DNA from: Epiperipatus broadwayi
Lineage: Eukaryota > Onychophora > Udeonychophora > Euonychophora > Peripatidae
Assembly (NCBI GenBank): GCA_028023455.1
Contig: JAQFVV010006255.1
Span: forward strand, 6,368,501-6,432,500
DNA length: 64,000 nt
Direction: 5' to 3'
Part shown: positions 12,310-27,124 of the stretch, in pieces
How positions within the stretch are numbered: the stretch's first letter is position 1
Layout: each line of letters begins with the position of its first letter
Made by a program: the position numbers and the translations under genes
Notes under the pieces: model-generated
What the model was told of the DNA's origin: nothing
The model's input: the letters and a program-made list of their open reading frames with translations, nothing else
The model's database searches: none

Positions 12310-12455
12310 TAAACATTCCATACAGTAATGCGACCCATTGCAAACCATAGGATGCCAGGTTTGTGCATAAAATTTCTATCTAGTCCCTACTCATATAAAT
12401 CCACAGATTAGTTTCTAGATTATTGCTTTCATCAGTAAGGTGGTAGTATAGACTA
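12310..12455 (-). repeat. Repeat family A, copy A2 (partial)
   Basis: Minus-strand match to family A (TTTGTGCATAAAATTTCTAT on the plus strand; the CATACAGTAATGCGACCC block). The hammerhead region reads CTGATGA (12435-12429), a weakened helix II, GAA and ACTAAT, so helix III is no longer self-complementary. An old, partial copy. Confidence 0.6.
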
Positions 12456-13064
12456 TTTTTATAGCAACATTTGCAAATGATTGTGTTTATATATATATAT
12501 ACATTGAGATGACCTTGAATTGGGTCACAAGTTTAAAAAATATATAAAGTAGACATAATAATAGTTTTAATGTTATGATATCACACTTAAAAAAAGTTAT
12601 AAAAACTAAATTAAAATATAAGCAAATCAAACAAATACATATTTATATTTTAACCATTAATTATTTTTAAAATTACGAATCAATTTCTGACGCTATATTA
12701 AACCCATCACCAAGTACTATGAATGCAACCTACTTGGTTTCTGTGAATTTTATCTGGTGATGTATGTGTATTTAGTCAATGCTTTTGCAATTTGAAATAT
12801 ATATAAATATAAACATTGAAATATAATAGGAATTTCAGTATAATAATTTAGATTAAAGTTTCATCTATGCTCTAACTAAGCAATTGACAATTATGCCTAT
12901 GCTAGTTGAAACCATGTGATCTAGCAATCACAATAGTATATATATGAAGTGAAGGTTTTATGAAATGTTTTTATTATTCATAATAATTTATCAACTTGTA
13001 AAATAGTAAAATATATAGCAATACTTGTGTTTTGTTAAAGTAACATTTTCCTTGAACTGAGCAA

Positions 13065-13135
13065 AAATGTTATTATGTAGTTGTTACAAAGATATAACAC
13101 CATCTTTCTATATCTTTGCAACTACCATATAATAT
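13065..13135. repeat. Short hairpin (MITE relic)
   Basis: Arms of ~25 bp, ATTATGTAGTTGTTACAAAG and the reverse complement CTTTGCAACTACCATATAAT, flank a ~15-bp loop. Confidence 0.6.
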
Positions 13136-13635
13136 CTTTATCCATTATGTATTTTAACAATGTCACAAAAACATCAAACTAAATACTTTTAATCATGTGA
13201 GGTATGTAAAACAACTCCCAATAGCAGAATATCTGGTATAAGATCAGCCTTGAGATCATTTCCAAAAGTTAAGATGAAAAGAATAGATAGCATGGTTGAC
13301 CCCAAAAATTTATTATGACAAAGTATATGCATATAGATGTGTTTAGTAGTTCATTTATTAAAGAGTAGGTTTCATTTGTTAAAGAATAGATTTGATCATT
13401 TTCACCTCATAATAAAATAAACAATGCTTCATTATAAGTCTTAATGCATATACACTTCAATAAAGAATATGTATGATTAAATACTATTTACTCCATGCAC
13501 TTTTTGTTTCAGTGAAATATTTTTTTAATTTCATTTTCAAAAGCACTGACATTTTGATTTTTAAATATATTTATTAGATCATTTTTATGATATTATTTAC
13601 ATATCATTCAAATTTATATACAATTTATATTCATG

Positions 13636-13840
13636 CCATTTTTTCATTCATCATCATCATTTTTAGCCTTTATTGATCTACTGCAGGATGAAGATCTCCT
13701 CAACTTCTCTAATATCCAGCTCTCTTCTCTACATCACACAGCATATTTTCTCATTCTATCTATCCACCTCACACGTGGTCTTTTTCTAGGTCTTTTGCAA
13801 TATCTCTTGGAATCCAGCTTAAGATTTCCAGTCGTATATA
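13636..13840 (-). pseudogene. RTE-type non-LTR retrotransposon, 3'-end fragment
   Basis: Minus-strand remnant of the C-terminal tail of an RTE-clade ORF2. It is recognised by similarity to the better preserved copy at 17000-17341: the segments encoding the W-I-P-R-D and R-P-R motifs, the final tail, and a trailing (GAT)n-like 3' end, seen on the plus strand as CATCATCATCAT at ~13650. Frameshifts and stops break the frame. It is a dead, 5'-truncated insertion. Confidence 0.7.
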
Positions 13841-13973
13841 TCCATATTTAACAGGTGAACTAAATATCATAAACAAAATAAAGTTAGGATTATGTTTTAA
13901 TTCAAAATAAAAATAAAAATTAAAGTAAATATAATCTAACAGTTTTTTGCAAGATGAATAGAATGGATCAAAA

Positions 13974-13995
13974 GACACACACACACACACACACA
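13974..13995. repeat. (AC)n microsatellite
   Basis: About 11 AC units following AAAG. Confidence 0.9.
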
Positions 13996-16600
13996 AATTT
14001 AAAAACATATCGCCTACATATACTTTAACATAAACATAACTATATATATATGCTGAAAGACTTCAAACGACTGATCTAAAGCGATTAGCAGATATTTTTA
14101 ATAGACTTTCTATTGCAAAATTATTATTATTTTACAGCATTCAAATGTATAACACTTATACGTATTTATGTAAATGAACATTTTTTATTCCGCTTTTATT
14201 AAAATGAGTCAAATTGTTTATAAATTGTAATTAGTTATTTGTGATGAAAAAGTGATAATAATTCTCTCAGCAAAAGAACTGCAAAGTCTTATGAGAATTT
14301 ATAAATAGCACAAACACTAAATGAAATTAAACTTAGCTTTTATCTTTGTTTATTTTAATGATATTACATAATGCCATTAATGCTTCCATTTCATGTCTTC
14401 CTTTTTTTTCCTGTTTCTATAGCAACTATTAATCAGCTGCCATAAAGCATACGCTGTTTGCAAAGTTATGTTTGGAAGTTTGATTACGTTTAAAATACAA
14501 AAGAAAAAGGAAACGATATTTAAATAGTTATGTAAGTTCTTTCACCATGGCAATACATACGATTAGAAATGAATAGTACATTAATTTAATTTTTTATTAT
14601 TTTTAATTTAAGTTATTAGTTTTATTTTACATCTTAATAACTAGTGTGTGATTTGCATTAAAAGCAATATTATATACGGTTTTAATGTAAATGATATTGA
14701 TAGACAAGTCCCCAAAATTATATTAAAGAAAAATTTCAACTAGCTACTCTTGTGAACAATCATGCTCTCAAAGATCTGATAGAAATGTGCATATATATAT
14801 ATATATGACAGATTCAGACATTTCCAAAGTTAATCTAGCATAGTCAGATAAATGCCATACTAATAAGGGAAATGTCAGAGAACTAAGCCCATGACTTATT
14901 CTTTTATACTTTATTCTCCAGCTCTGTAAATAAATAACTTACAGTCTTTTAATCCTGTATTAGTGAGAATAATTCCAGATTTATTGAAAGATTAAATAAT
15001 CAATAGACCCTTGATATCAATGCCACATTCAAATCTCCAAACTACTTTTTTACTATTAGTGAAAAACATTGTATTTGTGTCTTCACATCAGGCAGATCTT
15101 TCTGCTTTTTTTAATAATATAAAAATTAATAACATAATATTCACACACAATAGTATATAATCAAATGTGTTTAGGTTCAAAATCTTTAAGTGTTTGAATC
15201 TCACATTGTTAACTTAAATAGTATAAAAGAATTTGAGATACAAGTTCAAATTTAATGCTTTTTACTAATGAAGACTAATTTAATCTAATTAATCTAAGTA
15301 TTTAGATAACATGCCAATCTAAATATAAACTAGCAAATAAGCTCTAAATCAAACATTTCTACATTGCAAAACAGAAAATTCTATAACCATTATAAATGAA
15401 GATTAAAAATTTTGCAATAATTATTTTAAATAAGCTCAATATAAGACCATCATGATTGAATCGTATCAAATATTGAAAACAAGAATGCAGAAGTCTATAC
15501 TCCTCTCTATCCTCACACTGTATTGCATACAAATATGAATCAGTTTAAAATTAAATGTTAAAGTTGCATTTGATTATATTGATTGATCCCCCTCTCTAAT
15601 TTATATTATTAGGTAGATAATATTTACTAAAACAATAAACCTCAAGAGTATGCGCTTGAAAATACGAAGGTAGGGATCTTTACAGGTCTTAAACACAAGC
15701 TTATACTTTGGAAGAAAAGAGGGGAACCTATACTAACATAATCCTAACACTTACTACCCTACTATAATTTCATCAAATGTGCTCAAAACATTTTTTATAG
15801 TTAGTATTGAAGAAGAAACTCTTATGTATTAATAATAAAGTCTGCCACTTATTCACCAGCTTACAATAATGTAAATGTAAAAATATGTTATAAGTGTTAA
15901 GAAAGAATAAGATATATGAGTTCTATAATTTTTTTTTCACTTTAAAGAAAGAACATAAAATAGGATTTTATTTTTACTAAATTCTGCAAAACTTGCATTC
16001 ATATAACTGTTTAAAGTATGACATTGTTTTCTCTTTATTCATTATTTGTGAATAGATTTTGTCACATAAAAAATACTGCCACAAGATGGCAGTACAATGA
16101 ACATCTATGCATATGACCAATCAACACTGTTAGATCAAGTATTTCACATTATATGATAGCTTTATCTTTATTGGGCTATTCAATATAATGGCTGAAATAT
16201 TTAAATATCTAAAGTTTTTTTCTAACTACATAAATATGAAATTAGTTTAAAATTCTGTATTCTTTATGTATTCAGTTTTAATGTAATTGTTAGGTAGCTA
16301 TTTTTAACATAATGAATAGTATTTAAATCAAGTAAAATGCCATTAATTCAGATTATTAATTATGCACTCACCATTCATTGAAATCTTCAGATGCTTACTG
16401 CAATCTCCTATGGGATCCACAATTTTTTAATTCCCTAATTTTGAAAAATAGCTTACAGAAGATAGACATTACTTTTGTATATGGATAATTTATTTTTGAG
16501 AAAAAAGCAATTAAATTTGTCAATTTCAATCTTTATTTTTTGCTTAATGACAATTATAGCAGATTTTTAAATATAAACAAATCTACTTGACATAATATAA
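13996..16600. other. Non-coding DNA
   Basis: AT-rich sequence. The only candidate site noted is a CTCF-like motif at 16079-16093. No gene or repeat recognised. Confidence 0.5.
16079..16093 (+). promoter_or_regulatory. CTCF-like motif
   Basis: CCACAAGATGGCAGT matches the general bilaterian CTCF core (CCASYAGRKGGCASY) at all but one position. A single match in 64 kb can arise by chance, so this is only a candidate. Confidence 0.25.
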
Positions 16601-16999
16601 ATAGATACATACACATGTGAATATATATATTTACATCCCCTATAAAAATTTGTAAGAACACAAGGTCTTATTATACAGCAACATTTGATGAAAAATTAAT
16701 TAATCTCTTGTAAGTATATATTTCTGACAATAAAATGTGATGTTATCATCTGCTTGGGAATCCACTTGAAATCACATCAAACATAAAAATCCAGTTTCTA
16801 TTTAAATAAACTCACAATGTTCAATATGAAATTAAAGTTTGAAAATGAGAGTTTGAACATGAATTTTAATGGTAATTTAACTAAAGCCTCTTTTGCACCA
16901 GATTAATGCTTATTGATGAGGCTTAGTTTATAATTCAATTCATTTCTTAAATGCAATCAACATTTAAAATGTATAAATATTAACTAATTAAATACTCAA

Positions 17000-17341
17000 A
17001 TGAGTATGGAGAGATGTATGTTGGGAGTAACAAGAAGAGATCGAAAACGCAATGTATGGGTAAGACAACAAACAGGTGTTACTGACCTTATTGAAAAAAT
17101 TAAAAGATTGAAATGGAGTTGGGCTGGACATATTGCTAGAAGAGATGATAATAGATGGACAATTGAAATTTTAAACTGGATTCCAAGAGATTGTAAAAGA
17201 CCCAGAAAGAGACCACATGTGAGATGGATGGATGAAATAAGAAAATGTCCAGGGGTGTTGTGGAGAAGAGAAGCTAAAGATCGGAGAAGATGGATTAAAC
17301 TTGGAGAGACCTTCATCCTGCAGTGGATTGAGAATGGTTGA
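17000..17341 (+). pseudogene. RTE-type non-LTR retrotransposon, ORF2 C-terminal fragment
   Basis: An open frame of 113 codons with the unmistakable RTE/BovB-style post-RT tail: M-E-R-x-M-L-G-V near residue 3, then RDRKRNVWVRQQTGVTDLIE, KWSWAGHIARR, W-I-P-R-D, KRPRKRPHVRWMDEIRK, and a final LGETFILQW. RTE ORF2 proteins are ~1000 residues, so only the last ~11% is present. The reverse transcriptase and APE endonuclease are missing, so it cannot encode an active enzyme. The frame is intact to its stop, making it the youngest RTE piece in the window. It ends in a GAT-repeat tail, typical of RTE 3' ends. No promoter is seen. Confidence 0.85.
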
Positions 17342-17359
17342 TGATGATGATGATGATGA
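17339..17359 (+). repeat. (GAT)n 3' tail of the RTE element
   Basis: TGATGATGATGATGATGATG directly follows the ORF2 stop region. Short trinucleotide tails of this kind are the normal 3' end of RTE insertions. Confidence 0.7.
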
Positions 17360-18640
17360 AATATGTAATCTATTAATGTTATTAGTTATGCCCAATATAA
17401 CTATTTATAAAAACTTATGATCATATATATGACAAACTTTGATGAAAAATCAACTCAATACTTGCAGGAATGCATGTCTGTGTCAATCAAATCTAATGTC
17501 ATCAGATGTTTTGTGAGACTAATTGAGATCACATAAAACATAACAACTCAATTTTTAATTAAAAAGATTCACAAGGCTCAATTTAAATTACAGTTTAAAT
17601 AAAAAAATTAGTGGTAATTTTTATCAACATTGTCATAATTAAGATTGTAAATTTATTGAAACTTTTATAGAATACATAATTAAGTAACATTAGGAGATTA
17701 TATATTTGTCTGGTATCTAATTAATTAATATTTACATATATTTGAAGGCAAGATTATTTAAAAATGAGTTGGTTTATAAGCATTTCCTTTCAATTAATAT
17801 TAGGCTGATACAAAGAAGGCGTTAATTAAATTAACACTAAAATTCTTCAAACTTTTAATATCAAATTGACTAATATGAATTTGAATAGAAGCTAAATTGT
17901 TATATTTGGTTGACCCCAACTAATTTCCTGAGAAGTTGATGATGTCAAGTTTGATTAACAGATGTTTTTTGCAAAACGTTAATTTATTTTCACCAAATAG
18001 TGCCATATATAAGACCATAAATTTCTGCAAATTTCTATAGAATGCAAAATGTTTAAGAGATTATATATTTATTTATGTAATATTTAATATATATATATGT
18101 ATGTGTGTAAAAAATAAAAAACAATCTCACAAGTGTTAATATCTAAATCAGAATTTATTTGACTAACTAAAGGAGAAATATATTTTGTTAGCTATTAAAA
18201 ATGTTATATAACAACCAATTCTAACAATAACAACCTGTTGGATTGAAATAAATTCCATTGCAAATATATATAACAATTTTATAAACTTAGTTTAACTTTA
18301 TTCTGTCAAGATAAAGGCATTACTACTCATTTTTCATAGTCTTGGAAAAGACTAAATCAATAATACAATAAAATTATATAAAACTATATATTAAAACAGC
18401 TGTTTCATTATCTAATGATGATCTCTGCATGTAAGGGAATAAAGAAATAGTATTAGAAATCTTAATACCCAAATCAGATTTATTTCCACTAACAAAATGA
18501 GAAACCTATTAATTATTAAAGATTTTATGTATAAACCAATTCACATAATGAATAAAATCCAATGCTATCTGTACCTTCTTAGTTTAATTACATATATGTA
18601 AATGCACCAAAAATTCCACATTTTTAATTGATTGCATTAA

Positions 18641-19755
18641 CATTTGCCATTATTATTAAATACTACAAATATTTATTGTAGTGGATGTAATATTCATCTA
18701 TCTTTGTCATTGGAAATGAGAAATTGATTTTAAAGAATAGTTTATGTTTAATGTCATAATAGTGATTGAAAATGGCATGATTATATTAGTTTGTGTGGAA
18801 TTTTTTCTTCATTTTAAAATCAAATATTTAAATAACATTTGGATCAATACTGCTAGCATGTTAATCAAATATTTTAAATCTCTGGTCTATTGTAAAAAAA
18901 AAAATATTAAACTGAAAATGAAAGAATCCCTATTTTTTTTAATTTTTATAATAAATATTCAGTATAGTAGATATATAAAGTAGAAAACGATAATGTTTAT
19001 TTACTAAATACCCAAAGAAAATTCTGAGAATAAATATCTGTATATTTGAATATATTTGCCTTCTATGTCTGAAGACAGATTGAAGGAACTGAGCAATATG
19101 GTGTCATTTATCACATCTTTAAAATTTATTCTACCATCTCAATTTTGAGGACTTTTTATAAACTCCAGTATATAATTGTTGAATTTTAAAATAGACCAGT
19201 AATACTCAAAGAGCAAACAGTAAATGTTGTTATTCTAAAGTTAATCATTTTCATGGTCTATAATGTACTTAGTTACATTTATTATTATAAACATTGCAAA
19301 ATTACTACGATATAGCAAAGCAAATTGTTATGCAATATTTATGGAATATCTGTAAATATTTAATTGCACTTTTTGTTTTAAACAAAATATGAATAATTTT
19401 AACTGATACTGTCCAATATATAAATTCAAAAGCTTTTTTTATTTGAACCTAATAAATAACTTTTCTATTAATATCCCTATGAATTTAAATTGTAATAGTA
19501 ATAACTTGATTCTTCTATTTTGATTAGGCATAAAAATATTTATTGACAGACATTCTGAATTTTTCCAACCTGTTACATCACTACTTTAAAATTTGAAAAT
19601 GATTAAATATTTTATGTATCATGGTGATGAAGAAGCAAAATAATAAAGATTTGTAAATATATAGTTTACTTTTTTTTTCCAAGGCAATTTTTATGTCACA
19701 TCATTTTCAACTTATAATTAATTCACTATAGAATAAATATTAGGATATTTTCTAT
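18641..19755. other. Non-coding DNA
   Basis: AT-rich. The 79-codon frame at 18744-18983 is low complexity and shows no domain. Nothing else seen. Confidence 0.5.
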
Positions 19756-20290
19756 CTCATCATCATTTTCAGCTTATTATTGATCCATTGCAGATGATTA
19801 TTCAAGTTTGATACATTTTCTCCAATTTTTATCTAAATCACTTCAATAAATTCCTCATATCATACATACATTTCACAGCTGACCATTTTCTAAATCTTTT
19901 ATAACCTCTTGAATGTAGTTTAAGATTTCATCTTCCATCTTTTTCATTTCTTCTAACAATATATTCAGTCCAGATGAATTTTAATCTTCTCAATGATGTC
20001 AATAATACCAATTTGTTCAGTCATTCAAATATTTCACTTTCAATTCTCTTTGTTACTTCCAGTATACATCTCTTTATATTTTGTTGAATGGTTTGAAGTC
20101 TTTGAATAGCTCTTTTGTTAAGTGTCCAAGTCTCAAACCCATAAATAAGAACTGGTAAAATACATCTATTAAAAATCTCTTTTTGCAAACTCATAGACAT
20201 ATTTCCTTTTAATATTAAATTACTTTTACCAAAATCATTCCATCCAAGTTTAATTTTATGATTACTTTCACCCTTACCTTGCCATACATA
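19756..20290 (-). pseudogene. RTE-type non-LTR retrotransposon, decayed 3' fragment
   Basis: Minus strand: a longer but more decayed RTE tail. Reading frames broken by stops still show a Y-G-F-E-T-W-T-L-N-K-like motif (near 20130), R-L-Q-T-I-Q-Q, a C-I-L-E-V-T segment, L-R-R-L-K-F-I-W and the terminal block. It starts with the CATCATCAT trinucleotide end at 19758. The copy extends ~190 bp further 5' than 17000-17341. Dead. Confidence 0.65.
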
Positions 20291-20617
20291 TTAACAATCT
20301 GACTGAAATAATTTTAGCTTAATTCATGATAGAATGTTTGTTATTTTTTCTATATGTTTGACTAATATTTTTTTAATACAATGAGGCTAATAGGAGAATT
20401 CATAATATGTCACAATAAAAAAGAAGAATGCTATTTACTGTATATTAGATTTTTATAGTTTAATCATATCTCAAAATTTGAATTGATGTACACTATTAAG
20501 GATTTTAGATTTTATTCTTTTCAAATATAGCTGCAACTTTGGCTCAGTAATCTTTTTTTTTCAAATGGAGATTATTTTAACTTAAACTATGAAATTGTGC
20601 TAAAAAATAAGATCTTT

Positions 20618-20715
20618 TTTTTATGTGTCAAAGCATCGGCCAGGAAGCGAACCCGCGAACCCGGGACAACTGCTTGTAAGGCATCTGTGCTAAACACTCG
20701 ACCACCAACACTGTG
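20618..20715 (-). repeat. tRNA-like SINE head (tRNA-Val-like)
   Basis: On the minus strand there is an A-box-like D-arm (GTGGTCGAGTGTTTAGCAC), an anticodon arm TGC-CTTACAA-GCA (loop anticodon TAC) and a B-box-like T-arm (CGGGTTCGCGGG). The acceptor stem does not close cleanly and extra bases follow the T-arm. This points to a tRNA-derived SINE or tRNA pseudogene rather than a functional tRNA. A related sequence is at 48920-49035. Confidence 0.55.
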
Positions 20716-21134
20716 TGCAATTTGTTTTTGGAAACAATTTAATCCCTATTAAAATGCAGTATTATTTTTTTATGAAATTTTAAAAAAAACTATTAATGCA
20801 AAATATTTAAATAATGACATTAATATAAAATATGAATAATTTAATGCCTTCTTAAGAGCTTCTTCACAATTCAAACTTTTGTAACTTTATATTATCAACA
20901 TTTTTACAAGTGTACATGATGTAATTAGTTAGTGGTATGCTATTGACCTATGCAATTTAACACAGTGATGAAGTGAAGAATTCAAGAGATAAAGATATCT
21001 GGATCCAAGCTTAACTTCTCACTTCAGGCTCCGAAATGTCATATGACCTCTAAAGAAATTAACTATTCAATTATTTTATATAAGGTTGTGTGAAATTAAA
21101 AGTCTGTATGTATGATAATATACTTTATTGTTGA

Positions 21135-21138
<4 letters not shown>

Positions 21139-21183
<45 letters not shown>
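21139..21183. repeat. (TA)n microsatellite
   Basis: About 22 uninterrupted TA units. Confidence 0.95.
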
Positions 21184-21185
<2 letters not shown>

Positions 21186-21244
21186 CAATTATTAGTTAAT
21201 GAAAACTATATATTTTCTTTTATTGAACAACATATCTGTTGACT

Positions 21245-21278
21245 AATGTAATGGACAGCAATCACCTAGCTATGAGTA
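21245..21278 (+). repeat. Left 34-bp direct repeat flanking a non-LTR fragment
   Basis: Identical over 34 bp to 22542-22575; both copies contain GGACAGCAATCACCTAGC. The bases just outside differ, so the repeat ends sharply. Best read as an unusually long target-site duplication. Confidence 0.75.
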
Positions 21279-22541
21279 TTTTTTCCTTCCCAGGAGTTAT
21301 ACAAACATTTTCCTGTCTTCAATCCAACCCCGGCCCTGTTTGCGCCATCAATCCTTCTTAAAGCAGATCCCCGGTCCCACCAAAGCTCAAAGCATGCAGG
21401 ATGTTCTGTCTCGCCAACTCAGAAATATCTAACACTATGAAATATTGGACAAAATCCAACTATCAGACCTAAAAATAAATTCGGAAACCCGCGGTCTATT
21501 CTATCGGAAAAAATCAACAAGCTGAACCACAGAAACTGGGTTTAATTTCAAGAATCAGCAACAAAGACTCGGCTAAACCAGTCCGACCCCTAGCCCTCTC
21601 AAGTATCTCCCGGTAGGTTTCCGCAAATATAAAGTTACAGCAAACTCTACCTGCAATGATGAATGAAAAAAACTCACAAGAAAGGCAAGACATGGAAAGA
21701 CAAAGCACAGCATGAGAAACAGAAACATCCTCTCAATAGCATCGAAATCCACCTCTGATATATATCAGTCAAGATGGCCATGACCAGATCACTGAATCAT
21801 AATTCCTACCACCCCCCCCCAAAAAATTAGTGTGATCATCAATCCTGTCAACAATCAACAAAATCAATCCCAACCATCAAAGCAAGTCAAGATGGGATCC
21901 TCCTAAAACAAAATATCAAACTCTACTACAAGTTAGAAATACTAATCACAAGCGATTACCTATTCAAGTATTGGGCTCTAGAACCAAAATACTTAGATTA
22001 CTTACTTAAAATTAATCTGGATTCTTCAGATATAAAAGATCTATCACCAAAGTCCAATCAATTTGCCACAGCTGTGGCAGGGATGAGGAAACATTTGACC
22101 ACATAATTAAAACATGCATGGGTCTAGCTAATATTAAAACAATAATATTTAACAATTCAAAGATAGACTACTACAAAATACTTAATATAAAAGAATCATT
22201 CATGGAAGAGATATTCCTACAATCAGGCTGTCAATTTTCATCACCTATGCCATTTGGATTGTAAGGTGCAAGGCACAATACCAAAATCCCAAGCCAGATG
22301 AAAACTCATTATTTATTCAGAGCATAGAGAAAATTAAACAAAGAGACAAAACTCTTGCACAACATTCATTTTCAAGAGACATGGAAGCTATATCAGACTC
22401 TCTAATAAAGTTAACAAAGAACTTAACCACTAAATACCTAACCCTGTTTAACTCAATAATGTTAGTTCCATAACTCATCTAATATTATAATTGTTCATTA
22501 TCCATATTTGTAATATATCATACATATTAATTAGTTTAATA
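21279..22541 (+). pseudogene. 5'-truncated non-LTR retrotransposon, decayed
   Basis: This ~1.26-kb insert is clearly richer in G+C and in C/A codons than its surroundings and is bounded by 34-bp direct repeats. Its 3' half translates, with frame shifts, into a C-terminal region like that of the element at 24799-27146: a W-A-L-E-P-K-Y-L-D-Y-L-L-K-I-N-L segment (~21970-22020), a C-x2-C-type block followed by D-H and C (~22060-22115), and a final R-C-K-A-Q-Y to K-Q-R-D-K-T-L-A-Q stretch (~22265-22365). The 5' half (21290-21800) is too decayed to place. No RT active-site box is left. Related to, but a different subfamily from, the 24.8-kb copy. Confidence 0.65.
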
Positions 22542-22575
22542 AATGTAATGGACAGCAATCACCTAGCTATGAGTA
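22542..22575 (+). repeat. Right 34-bp direct repeat flanking a non-LTR fragment
   Basis: Partner of 21245-21278, offset 1297 bp, identical over 34 bp. Confidence 0.75.
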
Positions 22576-24798
<2,223 letters not shown>

Positions 24799-24859
24799 GC
24801 TGGACATAACATGATAAACCCAATATATCAACACTTTAAAAAAAACTGCAAAAAAGAGA

Positions 24860-26903
24860 GGGTACATACCAAATGAAGACATATTTGGAGACCCTGAAAC
24901 AGACACACCAATAACAACAACTGACATTGTATTTCAACTTGCAACAATAACAAACACATGTCACCCAGGACCACAAGGAATTCCCAAATTTGTGTTCAAA
25001 CACCTTAGTCACTTCACAGCAAAATACCTGTGCGATCTAGCCAATTACATATCCCAAAAAATTTACAACATACAAAGTCTATACCCAATTGCAATGGTTC
25101 CATTTAACAAAAAACCAACAGCAATATCATCTTTATCTAATCTACGACCAATTTCAATGGGACCTTTAGGAATAAAAATTCTTGAAAGAGTGATAAAGGA
25201 AAAAATAGAACAACACATACTCCCTGTGTTATCATCAGCACAATATGCCAAAAAAGGATCATCCATTGGCCAGGGTGCCTTAATGTACAAAACAATTATC
25301 GAAGTAGTAAAAAAAAGAAAGAAATATGCACCAATTATAGTTCAACTAGACATTGAGGCAGCTTTTGACTCAGTGCCTATAGCCAAATTATTAGACGTGC
25401 TGAAAAAAACAACAACACCTCCATCCCTACTATATATAATAGCCAATCTGCTACTCAGCCGTGAAATTCACATCACATTGAATGGAAAAAAATCACCAGC
25501 CTTCAGACCGAGTCAATCCATCCCACAAGGATCCCCCCTAAGTGCCTTGCTCTTTACAATATATATAAATCCTCTATTAATAGAGATACAGAAAAAAATA
25601 AAAGGCATTCAAATTCCAAACACTGCTTTAAATATATCATGCATAGCCTATATGGACGATGTAACCATTTTCCTCCCCTCTAAAAAGAACCTCCCCATAT
25701 TACAAGAGATAATCAAGAATTATACCTCAAATTTTAATTTAAAAATTAACACAAATAAAACTGCTGCATGGTCAATATACACAGGCAAGCACTGTACAGA
25801 GATGTTTAATGGTAAACCATCTGCTTTCCTTGGTTTCCCATTCTACCTTGGAACCAATGGAATGAGGCAAAAAATTCAAAATAAATTAAAAAAAGATGCT
25901 GAAAAAATCACAGCCTCACTTGAAAAGTCATACCTGTCAATATATGCAAAGGTAGCACTATTTAATCAACTTATAATTACAAAAATTACATACTATACAC
26001 CTATAATCAAATTTGCAAAAACATTCATATCTAAAATCTCATCAATCTGTAACAAACTAATATGGAAGAGAAAGACAGTGGCAATCTCTTTAAAAAATCT
26101 GAGCAGACCACCACATAGCAATGGACTTGGACTCCATACAATCAGTGTTTTTTACACACAGAAATCAGTAAATCTAATAACAGCAACCATAAAAAGATTT
26201 CCAGACCTGGAGTGTGTAATCAGTATAATACCCACAGACAGACCACCCCCTTCATATGGATATCTATCCACACTGATTGAAGAACTCAAGCCAATATACA
26301 ACAAAATATCACTCAAAAATGACAACAAGTATACATACTGGGACATTTACAATATACTACATCCAAACCAGACACCCAATCTACATCCATCAGTTCTTGG
26401 AATAGACAACAGGCAACTACTGCAACAATTCAGAAAATGGTCGCTAGAACCAAAATTATTCGATTTTCTACTTAAGCTTAATCTCAATGCTCTACCCACA
26501 ACCCATTTCCTTAGATTTCGTAGATTCTATACAAATATAGACCCCATGTGCGGGCTATGTCATAGAGAAGAAGAGACACAAGATCATTTTCTTCATTCCT
26601 GCAGTGCCCTAGAAACAATACGTCGCACAATGTTTACCACATACAGAAAGGCTATCATTTCAATTGATGAAATAATAAATACGTTTAAAAAAAGGCAACA
26701 ACCCTGCTATTCGTGCAGCAACATACAGCCTTTATGCCTACTGGTGCACCAGATGCACTTTTGCACTTGCCAATAACCCTCGACGCCACCCAGCAACATA
26801 TTCAATAAAACTAGAACTGTTAAGAAAAAGAGACAGCATCCTAGCTCAACCAGATATATTTGCAGCCACATGGTCACACCTGAAACAAAGATCCAGTCTA
26901 TGA
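24860..26903 (+). pseudogene. ORF2 reverse transcriptase of the truncated non-LTR element
   Basis: Reverse transcriptase used for target-primed reverse transcription. The open frame from the Met at 24992 gives 594 residues, but coding similarity begins upstream, near 24860 (C-H-P-G-P-Q-G-I-P just before the Met), so this Met is not a real start. Motifs: LRPISM (~50), QLDIEAAFDS (~118), SIPQGSPLSALLF (~178), YMDD catalytic box (~219), AFLGFPFYLGT (~277), a thumb region, then a C-x2-C...H...C-like tail (CGLCHREEETQDHFLHSC, ~532). The frame shifts near 26700; the alternative frame continues with homologous sequence (R-K-R-D-S-I-L-A-Q) to a stop at 26901-26903. Similar C-terminus to 21279-22541 and distantly to ORF2 at 32421-35662. 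One frameshift makes it inactive. Confidence 0.75.
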
Positions 26904-27124
26904 AATATAAAGACCAATAAGATAGATGATGACATTTTCAACATCAGCATTTTTTCCAACTTTAAAAAAAAATGCAAGCATAAACTGAACTAAATAGAAG
27001 ACCAAATTTAAAAACAAGAAGAAAAAAAAAGTATGCAGAAAAGATAAAGACTTATATACTGAAAGTTGTAATTTGTTTTTCATTTGTAAAAAATCAATAT
27101 ATGACTCTGTAACTTTTTAGACTC

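Larger units (their letters stand above)
16600..18640. repeat. Zone of diverged direct repeats around an RTE fragment
   Basis: Segment 16670-16880 resembles 17425-17615: the blocks with TTTGATGAAAAAT, then GATCACAT or AATCACAT and AAACATAA, then a TTCACAA-like block. Further weaker copies appear near 17640-17740 and 18000-18080, and the 18120-18260 block resembles 18455-18600. It reads like an old tandem or clustered repeat split by the RTE insertion. Boundaries are approximate. Confidence 0.4.

Noticed and set aside
16996-17395. Antisense frames over the RTE tail (106 and 74 codons)
   Set aside because: Shadows of the sense RTE frame, which carries the recognisable motifs. The same applies to the forward frames at 13633-13851 and 42409-42639, which are antisense to RTE fragments.
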